Source: Colwellia sp. MB3u-45
Lineage (GTDB): Bacteria > Pseudomonadota > Gammaproteobacteria > Enterobacterales > Alteromonadaceae
Reading direction: 5' to 3'
DNA length: 64,000 bases
NCBI RefSeq assembly: GCF_014077005.1
Contig: NZ_JACGVC010000044.1
Coordinates: forward strand, 1 to 64,000
Of this stretch, positions 42,262 through 50,430 are shown piece by piece. The first letter of the stretch is position 1, and every line of letters starts with the position of its first letter. The position numbers and the translations under genes are program-made. The notes under the pieces were generated by a model that had not been told where the DNA came from, did no database searches, and was given only the letters and a program-made list of their open reading frames with translations.

Positions 42262-43401
42262 TTAAGGCTTAACACTGATACCTAAAACAGCCGGCTTGTT
42301 AGCCCCTGTTACCGCGGGAATGTTACCAAAAATATTTTTATCAAATGCTAAGGCTAGCCAAGCAAATGCCATGGCCTCTAATGAATCACTGTTAATATTT
42401 TTGGTTTGAGTATTTACGACTGAATGGTTGTTAAGCTTTTGATTTAATAATGAAACTAAGTAATTATTTTCAATGCCGCCACCACAAAGGTATACGTCAG
42501 ACTTGGTACTTAGTTGGTTGATTTCTTGCGCGATTGTTTCGGCGGTTAAGGCGGTTAATGTTGCTTGAATATCGGCAGGTTTTAATTGGCTTTGGTCGGT
42601 AAATTTTGCTAACCATTGGGCGTTAAAATACTCTCGTCCAGTACTTTTAGGGGCAGCTTGTGAGAAGTAGGGTTCACTTAACATCGCTTGCAGTAATTTA
42701 TCGCAGACTTGACCTGAATTGGCCCACTGGCCTTTAGCGTCATAGCGCCCTGACTGGTGCAGTTCAAACCAATAATCCATTAGGGCATTGCCTGGACCGG
42801 TATCAAAACCCGTGGTTTTATGGGGGGCATTTTTTGGTAGAAAGGTAATATTAGCAATACCCCCAATATTGACCACAAAAACGTCTTTTTCAGTTGAGCC
42901 AAAAATAGCTTGGTGAAAAGCAGGTACTAATGGCGCTCCCTGACCACCTAGAGCAATATCTTTGGTTCTAAAATCACCAACCACACGAATGCCGGTCAAT
43001 AATGCTAAGGTTTGTAAACAGCCTATTTGCAGGGTAAAAGGCGTTGTTATCTGTGGGTTTTTCACCGGACGGTGTCGAATGGTTTGCCCATGACAACCGA
43101 TGGCGGTGATATCTGCTGAAGAGAGTTTTTCTTGCTGTAAAAATTTTATAATGGCTTGAGAAAATTGCTGAGCTAACTCGATATTAAGGCTACCAGCGCG
43201 ATCAATTTCATTAGCGCTAGCGTTATATAAACTCATTATTTTTTGTTGAGTGTTGTTATCGTAAGCCTGATAATAGCTTGCAACTAAACTTGCGCCATTG
43301 GCTTGTTCTGGTTGATCACCATCAAATTCGACTAGCGCGAGATCAATGCCATCGGCGCTAGTGCCTGACATTAGGCCAATATATCGCATTTTGTTGCTCA
43401 T
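42262..43401 (-). CDS. anmK: Anhydro-N-acetylmuramic acid kinase
   Basis: A 379-residue AnmK, which phosphorylates and opens 1,6-anhydro-MurNAc to MurNAc-6-phosphate in cell-wall recycling. Signatures: GLMSGTSADGIDLALVEFDG near the start, GCHGQTIRHRP, VVNIGGIANITFLP, GFDTGPGNALMD and YLCGGGIENNYL. Length matches E. coli (369). It starts one base after the MepM-like gene's stop on the same strand, so the two murein genes are co-transcribed. Confidence 0.96.
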   Translation of the reverse strand: MSNKMRYIGLMSGTSADGIDLALVEFDGDQPEQANGASLVASYYQAYDNNTQQKIMSLYNASANEIDRAGSLNIELAQQFSQAIIKFLQQEKLSSADITAIGCHGQTIRHRPVKNPQITTPFTLQIGCLQTLALLTGIRVVGDFRTKDIALGGQGAPLVPAFHQAIFGSTEKDVFVVNIGGIANITFLPKNAPHKTTGFDTGPGNALMDYWFELHQSGRYDAKGQWANSGQVCDKLLQAMLSEPYFSQAAPKSTGREYFNAQWLAKFTDQSQLKPADIQATLTALTAETIAQEINQLSTKSDVYLCGGGIENNYLVSLLNQKLNNHSVVNTQTKNINSDSLEAMAFAWLALAFDKNIFGNIPAVTGANKPAVLGISVKP

Positions 43402-43402
43402 A

Positions 43403-44800
43403 TTATTCCGCGCTTGACTGCATACTGAGCATTATACGTCGTGAACCCATCAGCTCTGCTAGTCGCTGTTTTGCTATCACGTCAAATGCTTGTCGATATT
43501 TACTGCTAATAGGTTCAGCGTCTGGCAGTTTCACCGTTCTAGGATTGCGATGTACACCATTCAGTAAAAATTCATAATGTAAATGTGGCCCTGCTGCTAA
43601 GCCGGTAGAGCCGACATAACCAATGACCTGTCCTTGTTTGACGCGTTCGCCTTTTTTAACGGCCCGTTTTGAAAAGTGAATATATTTGGTTTCAATGCCG
43701 TTGCCATGCTGTAGAAATACGTGGTGGCCATTATACTTGTCGTAACCCGCTTGTACGACTTTACCATCACCTGCGGCAACAACGGGTGTGCCTGTTTTAG
43801 CCGCATAGTCAGTTCCACGGTGAGCTTTCCAACGTTTTTGTACTGGATGGAAACGTTTGAGTTTAAAATTAGAGCTAATATATTTAAAGCTGACCGGCGC
43901 CCGCAAAAAGGCTTGGCGCATACTTCTGCCTTCTGCAGAGTAATACTCGCCGTTAGTGTAGCGAATGGCTTGAAAAGTCTCACCTTGATTAATAAATTCT
44001 GCTGCGACTATGTTGCCAGTGCCAATAAACTCACCTTCAACATATTGGTTTTCATAAACCACATTAAAGCTATCGCCTGCACGAATATCCAAAGCAAAAT
44101 CAATATCCCAGCCGAAAACATTTGCTAAGTTGATAATCTGCCCATCATTTAGACCCGCAGAGGCAGCAGCAAGCCAAAAATTTGCTTTAATTACGCCATG
44201 GGCAATAGCTTCACGGATCTCAACACTTTTGCTCTCTTTATAAGCGTGATATTGCTGATTTTGTAAATTAACGAATAAGGTCTCATTTTTTGATAACGGA
44301 TACTCAAGTGAGACTAAGTTACCTTCACCGTCTTTACCTATGCGCATGATGTCGTCAACACTGAGTTTTTTCAGCAATTTACTACCTTCACCTTCGGCGG
44401 TGATCACTTTGTAAGTAGTGGTAGCATCTAAGCTATTGCGTTTAAATATTTTTGCTAGCGAGTCGCCATTTTTTACCTTAACCGATTGCCACTGCAATTG
44501 TGCCGCGTCTTCTTCAATATTACTCGGCAGATCCCTGATAGGCTCTTGTGTAATTTGTAACGCGTCGATGGGTTGAACGGGTAATTGAATACTAACGGGC
44601 GGATCAACATAACCTGTCTGCTCGGGTATAGCGACTTGATAGCGCTGGCCCACTTTAAATTCGACATCGTTACTCAACGTTGCTTGATCACTGCTCTTTA
44701 ACGGCATGATTAATAAAAATAACACTACAACAGCACATGCAGTAATAATTATTTGATGCTGTTTTGGCAGGGCAAAATATAAATTTTTTATATTTTTCAA
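43403..44800 (-). CDS. mepM: M23 murein endopeptidase, MepM-like
   Basis: A 465-residue envelope protein. One N-terminal membrane segment (IIITACAVVVLFLLIMPL) anchors it; an OapA/LysM-like region with VKNGDSLAKIFKRNSL lies near 110; the C-terminal peptidase M23 domain carries HRGTDYA (His327, Asp331) and HLHYE (about 406-410) zinc-site motifs. E. coli MepM (YebA, 440 residues) cleaves D-Ala-mDAP crosslinks to allow wall growth. The order tyrS (divergent), mepM, anmK is common in gammaproteobacteria. Confidence 0.9.
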   Translation of the reverse strand: MKNIKNLYFALPKQHQIIITACAVVVLFLLIMPLKSSDQATLSNDVEFKVGQRYQVAIPEQTGYVDPPVSIQLPVQPIDALQITQEPIRDLPSNIEEDAAQLQWQSVKVKNGDSLAKIFKRNSLDATTTYKVITAEGEGSKLLKKLSVDDIMRIGKDGEGNLVSLEYPLSKNETLFVNLQNQQYHAYKESKSVEIREAIAHGVIKANFWLAAASAGLNDGQIINLANVFGWDIDFALDIRAGDSFNVVYENQYVEGEFIGTGNIVAAEFINQGETFQAIRYTNGEYYSAEGRSMRQAFLRAPVSFKYISSNFKLKRFHPVQKRWKAHRGTDYAAKTGTPVVAAGDGKVVQAGYDKYNGHHVFLQHGNGIETKYIHFSKRAVKKGERVKQGQVIGYVGSTGLAAGPHLHYEFLLNGVHRNPRTVKLPDAEPISSKYRQAFDVIAKQRLAELMGSRRIMLSMQSSAE

Positions 44801-44940
44801 AAAGATAAGGCCTATAAATTGAGTTTTAATGCGACAACTGTTTTTTATTATAACAAAATAATATCGTGCTAAACAATGATAGGGTTTTCACCACAGTTAA
44901 AATTACAGTAGAATTCGACAATTAATTAATTTATTTGTTA

Positions 44941-44980
44941 TATACCCGCACCTTGAAGTGGAAAGTGTATATACACCCCT
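44941..44980. repeat. TATACCC-ended repeat element, copy 2 (inverted)
   Basis: Begins TATACCCGCACCTTGAAGTG. On the minus strand its core reads TTTCCACTTCAAGGTGC, close to the TTCCACTTCAAGATGC of the element at 30861. It ends just before the ribosome binding site of tyrS. Confidence 0.5.
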
Positions 44981-44993
44981 GTGGAGCCTAGTC

Positions 44994-46193
44994 ATGTCAG
45001 ATGTAAGCCAAGCGTTTGCAGAAATAAAACGCGGTGCAGAAGAAATTCTGCTAGAAGATGAATTGTTGGCCAAGTTAAAACTAGGAAAACCGTTAAAAAT
45101 TAAGGCTGGTTTTGATCCAACAGCACCAGATTTACATTTGGGTCATACCGTATTGATAAATAAGTTACGGCAGTTTCAACAGTTAGGTCATGAGGTTATT
45201 TTCTTAATTGGTGACTTTACTGGCATGATTGGTGATCCCACCGGTAAAAATGTTACGCGCAAGGCCTTAACGAAAGAAGATGTTTTAGCAAACGCTGAAA
45301 CGTATAAAGAACAAGTATTTAAAATTCTAGACCCAGCGAAAACCACGGTTGCCTTTAATTCAACGTGGATGGAAAAACTTGGCGCCGCAGGTATGTTAAA
45401 GCTAGCTTCACGCCAAACCGTTGCGCGTATGATGGAACGCGACGATTTTAAAAAACGTTATAATGGCGGCCAAGCCATTGCCATTCATGAGTTTATGTAT
45501 CCGTTAGTGCAAGGTTGGGACTCAGTGGCTTTAGAGGCTGATGTTGAATTAGGTGGTACCGACCAGAAATTTAATTTATTAATGGGCCGTGAACTGCAAA
45601 AGGCAGAAGGGCAACGTCCACAAACTGTGCTTATGATGCCATTACTTGAAGGCTTAGACGGCGTGCAAAAAATGTCTAAGTCGTTAAATAATTATATTGG
45701 TATTACTGACGCACCGAATGATATGTTTGGTAAAATCATGTCGATTTCTGATGATTTAATGTGGCGCTACTATGAGCTACTTAGCTTTAAACCGATTGAT
45801 GTGATTAATGGTTATAAAGAAAATATTGCCGCAGGCTCTAATCCTCGTGATGTGAAAATTGACTTAGCTAAAGAGCTAATTGAGCGTTTTCATGACAAGG
45901 CAGCAGCTGAAGCGGCTCATCAAGAATTTATTAATCGCTTTCAAAAAGGTGCTGTGCCTGACGACATATCAGACATAGACGTGATTGCCCAAAATGGTGA
46001 AATTGCCATTACTAACTTGTTAAAAGAAGCCGGTTTAGTCGCCAGTACTTCTGAAGCTATGCGCATGATAAAGCAAGGTGCGGCGAAAATTGAAGGCGAG
46101 AAAGTTGTCGACAATAAGCTGATGATCAGTGTTGGCTCAACGGCCATATACCAAGTCGGTAAACGTAAATTTGCTAAGGTTACGGTTAAGTAA
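44994..46193 (+). CDS. tyrS: Tyrosyl-tRNA synthetase
   Basis: A 399-residue class I aminoacyl-tRNA synthetase charging tRNA-Tyr. HIGH-type motif HLGH at 48-51, KMSKS at 226-230, and a C-terminal S4 RNA-binding domain ([18 protein letters not shown]). The sequence resembles the shorter TyrZ-like group, not the 424-residue E. coli TyrS. The frame is open from 44958, but GGAG lies eight bases before ATG 44994 and the extension comes from a repeat element. It is divergent from mepM and followed by a terminator. Confidence 0.96.
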   Translation: MSDVSQAFAEIKRGAEEILLEDELLAKLKLGKPLKIKAGFDPTAPDLHLGHTVLINKLRQFQQLGHEVIFLIGDFTGMIGDPTGKNVTRKALTKEDVLANAETYKEQVFKILDPAKTTVAFNSTWMEKLGAAGMLKLASRQTVARMMERDDFKKRYNGGQAIAIHEFMYPLVQGWDSVALEADVELGGTDQKFNLLMGRELQKAEGQRPQTVLMMPLLEGLDGVQKMSKSLNNYIGITDAPNDMFGKIMSISDDLMWRYYELLSFKPIDVINGYKENIAAGSNPRDVKIDLAKELIERFHDKAAAEAAHQEFINRFQKGAVPDDISDIDVIAQNGEIAITNLLKEAGLVASTSEAMRMIKQGAAKIEGEKVVDNKLMISVGSTAIYQVGKRKFAKVTVK

Positions 46194-46220
46194 ACCCTAT
46201 CAAATTAACCTGTTGTTAAG

Positions 46221-46247
46221 AAGCCAGTAGTTGTTACTGGTTTTTTT
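46221..46247 (+). terminator. Terminator of tyrS
   Basis: Stem CCAGTA/TACTGG with a five-base loop, extended by A-T pairs, ending in seven T residues; 28 bases after the stop. Confidence 0.85.
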
Positions 46248-46498
46248 ATCGACAGTAAGTACCGTCAGTTTTATTTCCAGAAAAAATAAGTACCGACATC
46301 TATGTAGGCAATGTTAAGTTCACATGGTTGTTTCTAGCCATATCGATCATTGCTCTTGCATTGCCCTGATGACTTTAATCTTTTTAAGAACAAGGCCTTG
46401 CGAGATTAACACCTTGATATATGTCGATGTTAAAGGTGAGCGATATCATAGGAAAAGTTGTAATTTACAACTAGCTTGGTAATCTAGGGGATTATTTA
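46248..46498. repeat. Dispersed-repeat remnants after tyrS
   Basis: Contains AAGTACCGACATCTATGTAG (46288-46307), related to 33168-33187, and a segment at 46321-46353 related to 19370-19402. The region looks like degraded palindromic repeat DNA rather than a gene. Confidence 0.45.
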
Positions 46499-47107
46499 TT
46501 GTTTGAAGTTAACATGACAAATATTAGATTACTTAGCTGCTTGGCGTTAATAATCAACCTTGTTGCTTGTTCATCTATGAACAGCGCTACCACGTCATTT
46601 CGTGATGGCTTTGATTTTTCGGCCGTTGAAAGCTATAGCACTTATGGTCGTAACTCCGCCTTTGGTGATTTACAAAACCTCAACGACACTATCCGAAACA
46701 CCATTGAACTGGCTATTGAGCAAAGCTTTAACGAAAATGGCTTTCGTTATAAAACTTTTATCAAGGCCGATATACTTATTGCTTATCACGTGCTTGATAA
46801 CAATTTTGCCGAACTTAAAAAATATGATCAGCAGGTAAAATATTGTGGTTATTGTTTAAGAGCAGGCAAAAACACGCGCCTAGAGTTAGAAAAAAAGCTA
46901 GACCCCGGTAGTTTGATTATCGATATTATCGACCCAGAAAATCAACGTTCAGTCTGGCGCAGTATCTATCCGTTAGGTTTTAAACCTCAAGATAATAGCC
47001 GCGAAATGCAGGAAAAAATTAGTAAAGCGGTTGATAGCATGTTGCGCGATTATCCTCGTGGCAAAAATATAAGCCAAATTGTTAACTTAAAGGAGCAGCT
47101 TACATGA
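46499..47107 (+). CDS. DUF4136-like lipoprotein
   Basis: A 202-residue exported lipoprotein: hydrophobic LLSCLALIINLVAC with lipobox LVAC, then a globular part opening SFRDGFDFSAVESYSTYG, which fits the DUF4136 family of outer-membrane-associated lipoproteins of unknown role. TTG 46499 has AGGGG eight bases upstream; ATG 46514 also keeps the lipobox intact but has only GAAG. The stop overlaps the next start by four bases. Confidence 0.75.
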   Translation: MFEVNMTNIRLLSCLALIINLVACSSMNSATTSFRDGFDFSAVESYSTYGRNSAFGDLQNLNDTIRNTIELAIEQSFNENGFRYKTFIKADILIAYHVLDNNFAELKKYDQQVKYCGYCLRAGKNTRLELEKKLDPGSLIIDIIDPENQRSVWRSIYPLGFKPQDNSREMQEKISKAVDSMLRDYPRGKNISQIVNLKEQLT

Positions 47108-47556
47108 CGATTAAGTGGCTAGTTATTACATTATTTACCTTGACCTGTTTTATGGTCATTCTACTCGGTTTGGGCTATTTTCTGTCGGAAAATGAAAAAG
47201 CCACCATGCCACCTAAGTACCCATTGGCGCAACAGACTCAGCTACAGCAAAAAAAGCCGCTTTTACGTCAAAGTATGACCGATGTGGCCAAACCAGAAAC
47301 TGACGCTAACATTATGAATAACTTTGAAAACACATTGATCAACAACTTAACTTGCATCACGTTAGCACAGTGCCAAGTCGTTACCGTTAAATTCAAAAAT
47401 ATCGACTGTAAGTTAGCCAGTAATCTTATAGGAGCATCACAGCTTAAAAAAATAGCCACGCAGCGTATTACTATGAACACTTGCCCAACGGTAAATCCGC
47501 AAAGCCAACTCGCTTGTCAGCAAAATATTTGCACGCTAGTGAATACGCTCAATTAG
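47104..47556 (+). CDS. Hypothetical membrane-anchored protein
   Basis: A 150-residue protein with one N-terminal membrane helix (WLVITLFTLTCFMVILLGLGYFL, quoted in part below 20 as WLVITLFTLTCFMVILL), then a Gln/Pro-rich stretch and a C-terminal domain with six cysteines (LTCITLAQCQ, DCK, NTCP, LACQQNICT) likely in disulphides outside the cytoplasm. No family recognised. It overlaps the DUF4136-like gene by four bases (ATGA), so the two are coupled and may work together in the envelope. Confidence 0.68.
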   Translation: MTIKWLVITLFTLTCFMVILLGLGYFLSENEKATMPPKYPLAQQTQLQQKKPLLRQSMTDVAKPETDANIMNNFENTLINNLTCITLAQCQVVTVKFKNIDCKLASNLIGASQLKKIATQRITMNTCPTVNPQSQLACQQNICTLVNTLN

Positions 47557-47750
47557 TGTTAATGATCATCTCACCCGTCGCTTAAAAGGCTGTTTAAGCG
47601 GCGTTAATTATTTTTGCTAGCGCAACGTTTATACAACCAGCGCTAAAAATAATTGTCTTGCCTAAATAGCTTTTAATTATCAGCCAAACGAGCATCTTGA
47701 ATGGCTTTGGGTATATAATAAGGCATTGTTTTTAATAAATTGTATCTGAT

Positions 47751-48074
47751 ATGACCTTCCCCGACGATGAAACAGGCCAAGTATTAACTGAAATGCAAGC
47801 TGCGGGCATTAACTTAAATGAAATGCATCCAGTAGTATTTTTCCATTTATTTGAAAAAGAAATACAAGCGCAAGCTATGATCGAGCATTTAGCTGAAAAA
47901 GCGCCAGACATGGTGGTAACGCTAGAACCCGACGAGTTACCCAATGTGTGGGATTTAAACTGCACAGTAACCATGACACCAAGTTATGACGCTATTGTCG
48001 CGCAAGAAGCTGAGTTTGAGCTGCTAGCAACAAAATTTGAAGGCTTCAACGATGGCTGGGGTATTGAGGCTTAA
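47751..48074 (+). CDS. rraB: RraB-family ribonuclease E inhibitor
   Basis: A 107-residue RraB-fold protein. In E. coli RraB binds RNase E and changes which RNAs it degrades. The N-terminal MTFPDDETGQVLTEMQAAGINL, the central HLFEKEIQAQAM and the C-terminal FEGFNDGWGIEA, with the family's F(D/N)GWG ending, support the call. It lacks the long acidic tail of E. coli RraB (138 residues). No obvious Shine-Dalgarno before the ATG; monocistronic. Confidence 0.82.
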   Translation: MTFPDDETGQVLTEMQAAGINLNEMHPVVFFHLFEKEIQAQAMIEHLAEKAPDMVVTLEPDELPNVWDLNCTVTMTPSYDAIVAQEAEFELLATKFEGFNDGWGIEA

Positions 48075-48076
48075 TA

Positions 48077-48166
48077 ACTTGATTTGATTTGACTTGAGTT
48101 AATCTAGCTTGAGTTAACTTACTTGAGTGAATATAGCTTAGCTCGAGTTAACTTAGTCTGAGTTGA
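48077..48166. repeat. Degenerate CTTGAGTTAACTTA array after rraB
   Basis: About five loose copies of CTTGAGTTAA, spaced 14-26 bases, right after the rraB stop: TTGACTTGAGTTAA, GCTTGAGTTAA, ACTTGAGTGAA, GCTCGAGTTAA, TCTGAGTTGA. Related in wording to the arrays at 3091 and 59593. Confidence 0.6.
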
Positions 48167-48317
48167 AAATAACGGTTCGCCCAAAGATTTCGTTGATATA
48201 TCATTGTTGCTAAAAATGTGTCTATTAACGTTTTCTAAATAACTGATACTATGAGATATTAACATTAGCTAAATAAGAAATATTGTGCTGAGTTTACTAA
48301 AATTTATCCATAATAGA

Positions 48318-48376
48318 GTGCTTTAAGCACAAAGAAATATAGTGCCATAGGCACAAGGATACAGCGCTATTTGCGC
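48318..48376 (+). promoter_or_regulatory. Three tandem hairpin-plus-purine units in a 5' leader
   Basis: Three units 22-24 bases apart, each a small stem followed by a purine stretch: GTGCT-TTA-AGCAC then AAAGAAA; GTGCC-ATA-GGCAC then AAGGA; GCGC-TATTT-GCGC then AGGGAG. Stem bases differ between units but pairing is kept. The last AGGGAG is the Shine-Dalgarno of the lipoprotein gene, eight bases before its ATG. Confidence 0.65.
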
Positions 48377-48390
48377 AGGGAGTTTCAACA

Positions 48391-48672
48391 ATGTTCAATA
48401 AATTAATACCATTATCGCTGCTCGTTTTCTTAACAGCATGCGGCACAACTCAACCACCCCCGTACCAAAAAGATAGAAACCCTGAAGACAGAGATCAATA
48501 CAGCGGCGCTGAAGGGCTAACCCAGCAACAAAAAGATCAAACTTATCTAATGAATAAAGCACTATCTGAGCAATGCACTACAGCTAAAATAGATTTGGCG
48601 ATCGCAGTAACCGACAACAACGCTAGTGAAATTAAGCAACAAAATGCACTCATTAGCCGTACCTGTATATAA
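48391..48672 (+). CDS. Small lipoprotein
   Basis: A 93-residue lipoprotein: MFNKLIPLSLLVFLTACG with lipobox LTAC (Cys17), a Pro-rich TTQPPPY linker, an acidic/Gln-rich middle and two further cysteines (EQCTT and RTCI). No family recognised. It has a strong ribosome binding site (AGGGAG) belonging to a three-hairpin leader. A similar gene type occurs at 23939. Confidence 0.75.
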   Translation: MFNKLIPLSLLVFLTACGTTQPPPYQKDRNPEDRDQYSGAEGLTQQQKDQTYLMNKALSEQCTTAKIDLAIAVTDNNASEIKQQNALISRTCI

Positions 48673-49423
48673 GTAAATTAATAGGCCTGATAAGTGTGTG
48701 CTGTGTTAACTGGGTGGCGTAAAATCAACCAAGCTATTGCTGTTATTACAAAATGTTGTAGTGTTTTTTTAAGTTTGGAAGAGGGAGTTTTCATTATTTT
48801 TTTAAAACGAAAGCTGCAGTTTAGCTGTAAGTTAGCAATGGTCATCGCTGCAAAGGTTGGGTGTAAATATATAGAATAAATAAGAGGGCTCTTTTTTAGA
48901 ATAAAAGGGACATCTCCTCTTATTCAGTTGTTAGTCATTTAATTAATGTTGGAAATGTCATGGATGAATGATCAGTAATTGAACTATGAACACAACAGAG
49001 AGAAAGTATTCTTGGAATATGGCGTAATTTGCTCATAGTAGCAGCTGATCAAATGTAATCCAGATAGTCTCTTTATTCAATCATTGGTTCCTAGACAAGA
49101 TACGCAAGATCTCAATTTTGGTTTTCATATAGCGATTGATATTACTGTAGTTATTTCCATATTAGTTTTATCAGGGGTATTAAAAAGCGCTAACAAGAAA
49201 ATTAGCTAGGTCGCTCAATAGTTAGCTGTTTTATACAGTTCCTAATTATTATCATCTAGCTTACTTATTAATCAGTTTTTTCTACCTAAGTCAAAAAAAC
49301 AGGCTATTCACCTGTTTTAAAATTTCTCATTCAGTTATCCCATCGCAGATTATTATGCCAGTTCCTTTGCTCTGTATCTGCTGTAATCGCTATACTGCGT
49401 GACAGCTTTAACCTGTTAATCGC
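48673..49423. other. Gene-poor region with a possible relic
   Basis: About 750 bases without a supported gene. A frame ending in TAG at 49207-49209 could encode, from a TTG at about 49085, roughly 41 residues with one membrane segment (FHIAIDITVVISILVLSGVL), but no ribosome site is visible. I regard it as a relic or chance. A 61-codon frame at 48694 lacks coding character. Confidence 0.4.
49292..49320. terminator. Bidirectional terminator-like hairpin
   Basis: AAAACAGG and CCTGTTTT pair around a seven-base loop with A and T runs on both sides. It lies downstream of the leftward gene ending at 49424. Confidence 0.65.
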
Positions 49424-49624
49424 CTAGTGAACTTCAGTAGGTCCATGACGATTTAGAATATCCATTATTTCCTGTTTTGCACTCTCTGGCATCATTACCT
49501 TGATCTGTGAAATTTTTTCATCGATAAAAAAATTCTCCCTGGGGATATCTTTATTCACCAGTTCATCAGCGACATTTGTAAGGGCATCTTTATCTTTATA
49601 TTTTGCTGTAATAGTTTTGTACAT
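49424..49624 (-). CDS. Hypothetical 66-residue protein
   Basis: A small alpha/beta protein, MYKTITAKYKDKDALTNVADELV onward, ending RHGPTEVH. The layout (strand, helix, a short IPRENFFID strand, IKVMMP, helix) resembles the ACT/ferredoxin-like half domain of stress-induced YflT/17 kDa-type proteins, but I cannot name it with confidence. The frame is open from 49648, yet AGGAGA lies eight bases before ATG 49624, which I choose. Confidence 0.65.
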   Translation of the reverse strand: MYKTITAKYKDKDALTNVADELVNKDIPRENFFIDEKISQIKVMMPESAKQEIMDILNRHGPTEVH

Positions 49625-50430
49625 GACAGTTTTCTCCTGTTTGGCCAATATCTTCTATAAGCTAAAGTCGATCTTGTGAGACGTTAAAACTGTTTTGAGA
49701 TACGTTTTATGCAAGACCCTACAAAAGGAACTGCCTTGATATAAACACCGACTCACACGACCTGAGTAAAAATATCATTCTCCTTTCTCACTTATACTTT
49801 AGAACAGAGCATTGAATACTGCCAGTTTGTCGAACATTTCCTGCCAAAATTTATGAGAGAAAATAACTAGCAGATAGATGCCCTAATTATTCCCCACAAC
49901 TCCTGAAAACAGCGCCTGAAAAGCCGGCGCAACGAGTCGAAAGTACTAGATGTGTTTGACGCCTACTTCATCCATGTAGATGTTCAGATGAGTATCATCC
50001 ATATTGCTGAACTGTGAGTCCATCTCGGTATAAACAGTGACTTAGATATCGGCCTTGTTGTTAATAACCAAGGTAAAGATCAACAGTAATAATAGAGTAA
50101 GCAGGTGAGGATATTGAGTTATTTACGACTAAAAAATAAACTTGAATATCACAAGTTTATTGAAAGTTATTAGCCGCTCTATTAGCATTATTGTACTGGT
50201 GACAGCAAATAATTTCTTGATGCTTATAGCCAGAAAACAACTCATCCGTTTAATAGATACGCTTAATAAATACTGTATTTCAGGCGGCGTTCGCCGCACC
50301 TTTTTATACAGTGAAGATGAACTCAGTGATAAAATCTTTGAACGCAGGCATACTGGGGTGTGTTCATTATTTTGTCGCGCAGCAAAGAAAAATTTGTTGT
50401 TTGGTTTTCAATTTTTTGGTTTTTAAAGCT
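49625..50430. other. Gene-poor region before the GGDEF gene
   Basis: About 800 bases. I see no supported gene. A GC-rich hairpin at 50284-50297 (GCGGC-GTTC-GCCGC), with five T residues three bases later, is a plausible rightward terminator, lying inside a 94-codon frame that otherwise lacks coding features. A CTTCATCCATGTAG word near 49975 is related to the dispersed repeats elsewhere. Confidence 0.4.

Noticed and set aside
44958-44993. 12-residue N-terminal extension of TyrS
   Set aside because: It is derived from the TATACCC repeat element; ATG 44994 has its own Shine-Dalgarno.
48694-48879. 61-codon frame after the small lipoprotein gene
   Set aside because: Composition and codon use look random and no ribosome site precedes it.
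50142-50426. 94-codon frame upstream of the GGDEF gene
   Set aside because: It contains a GC-rich terminator-like hairpin, has no ribosome binding site and shows no domain pattern.
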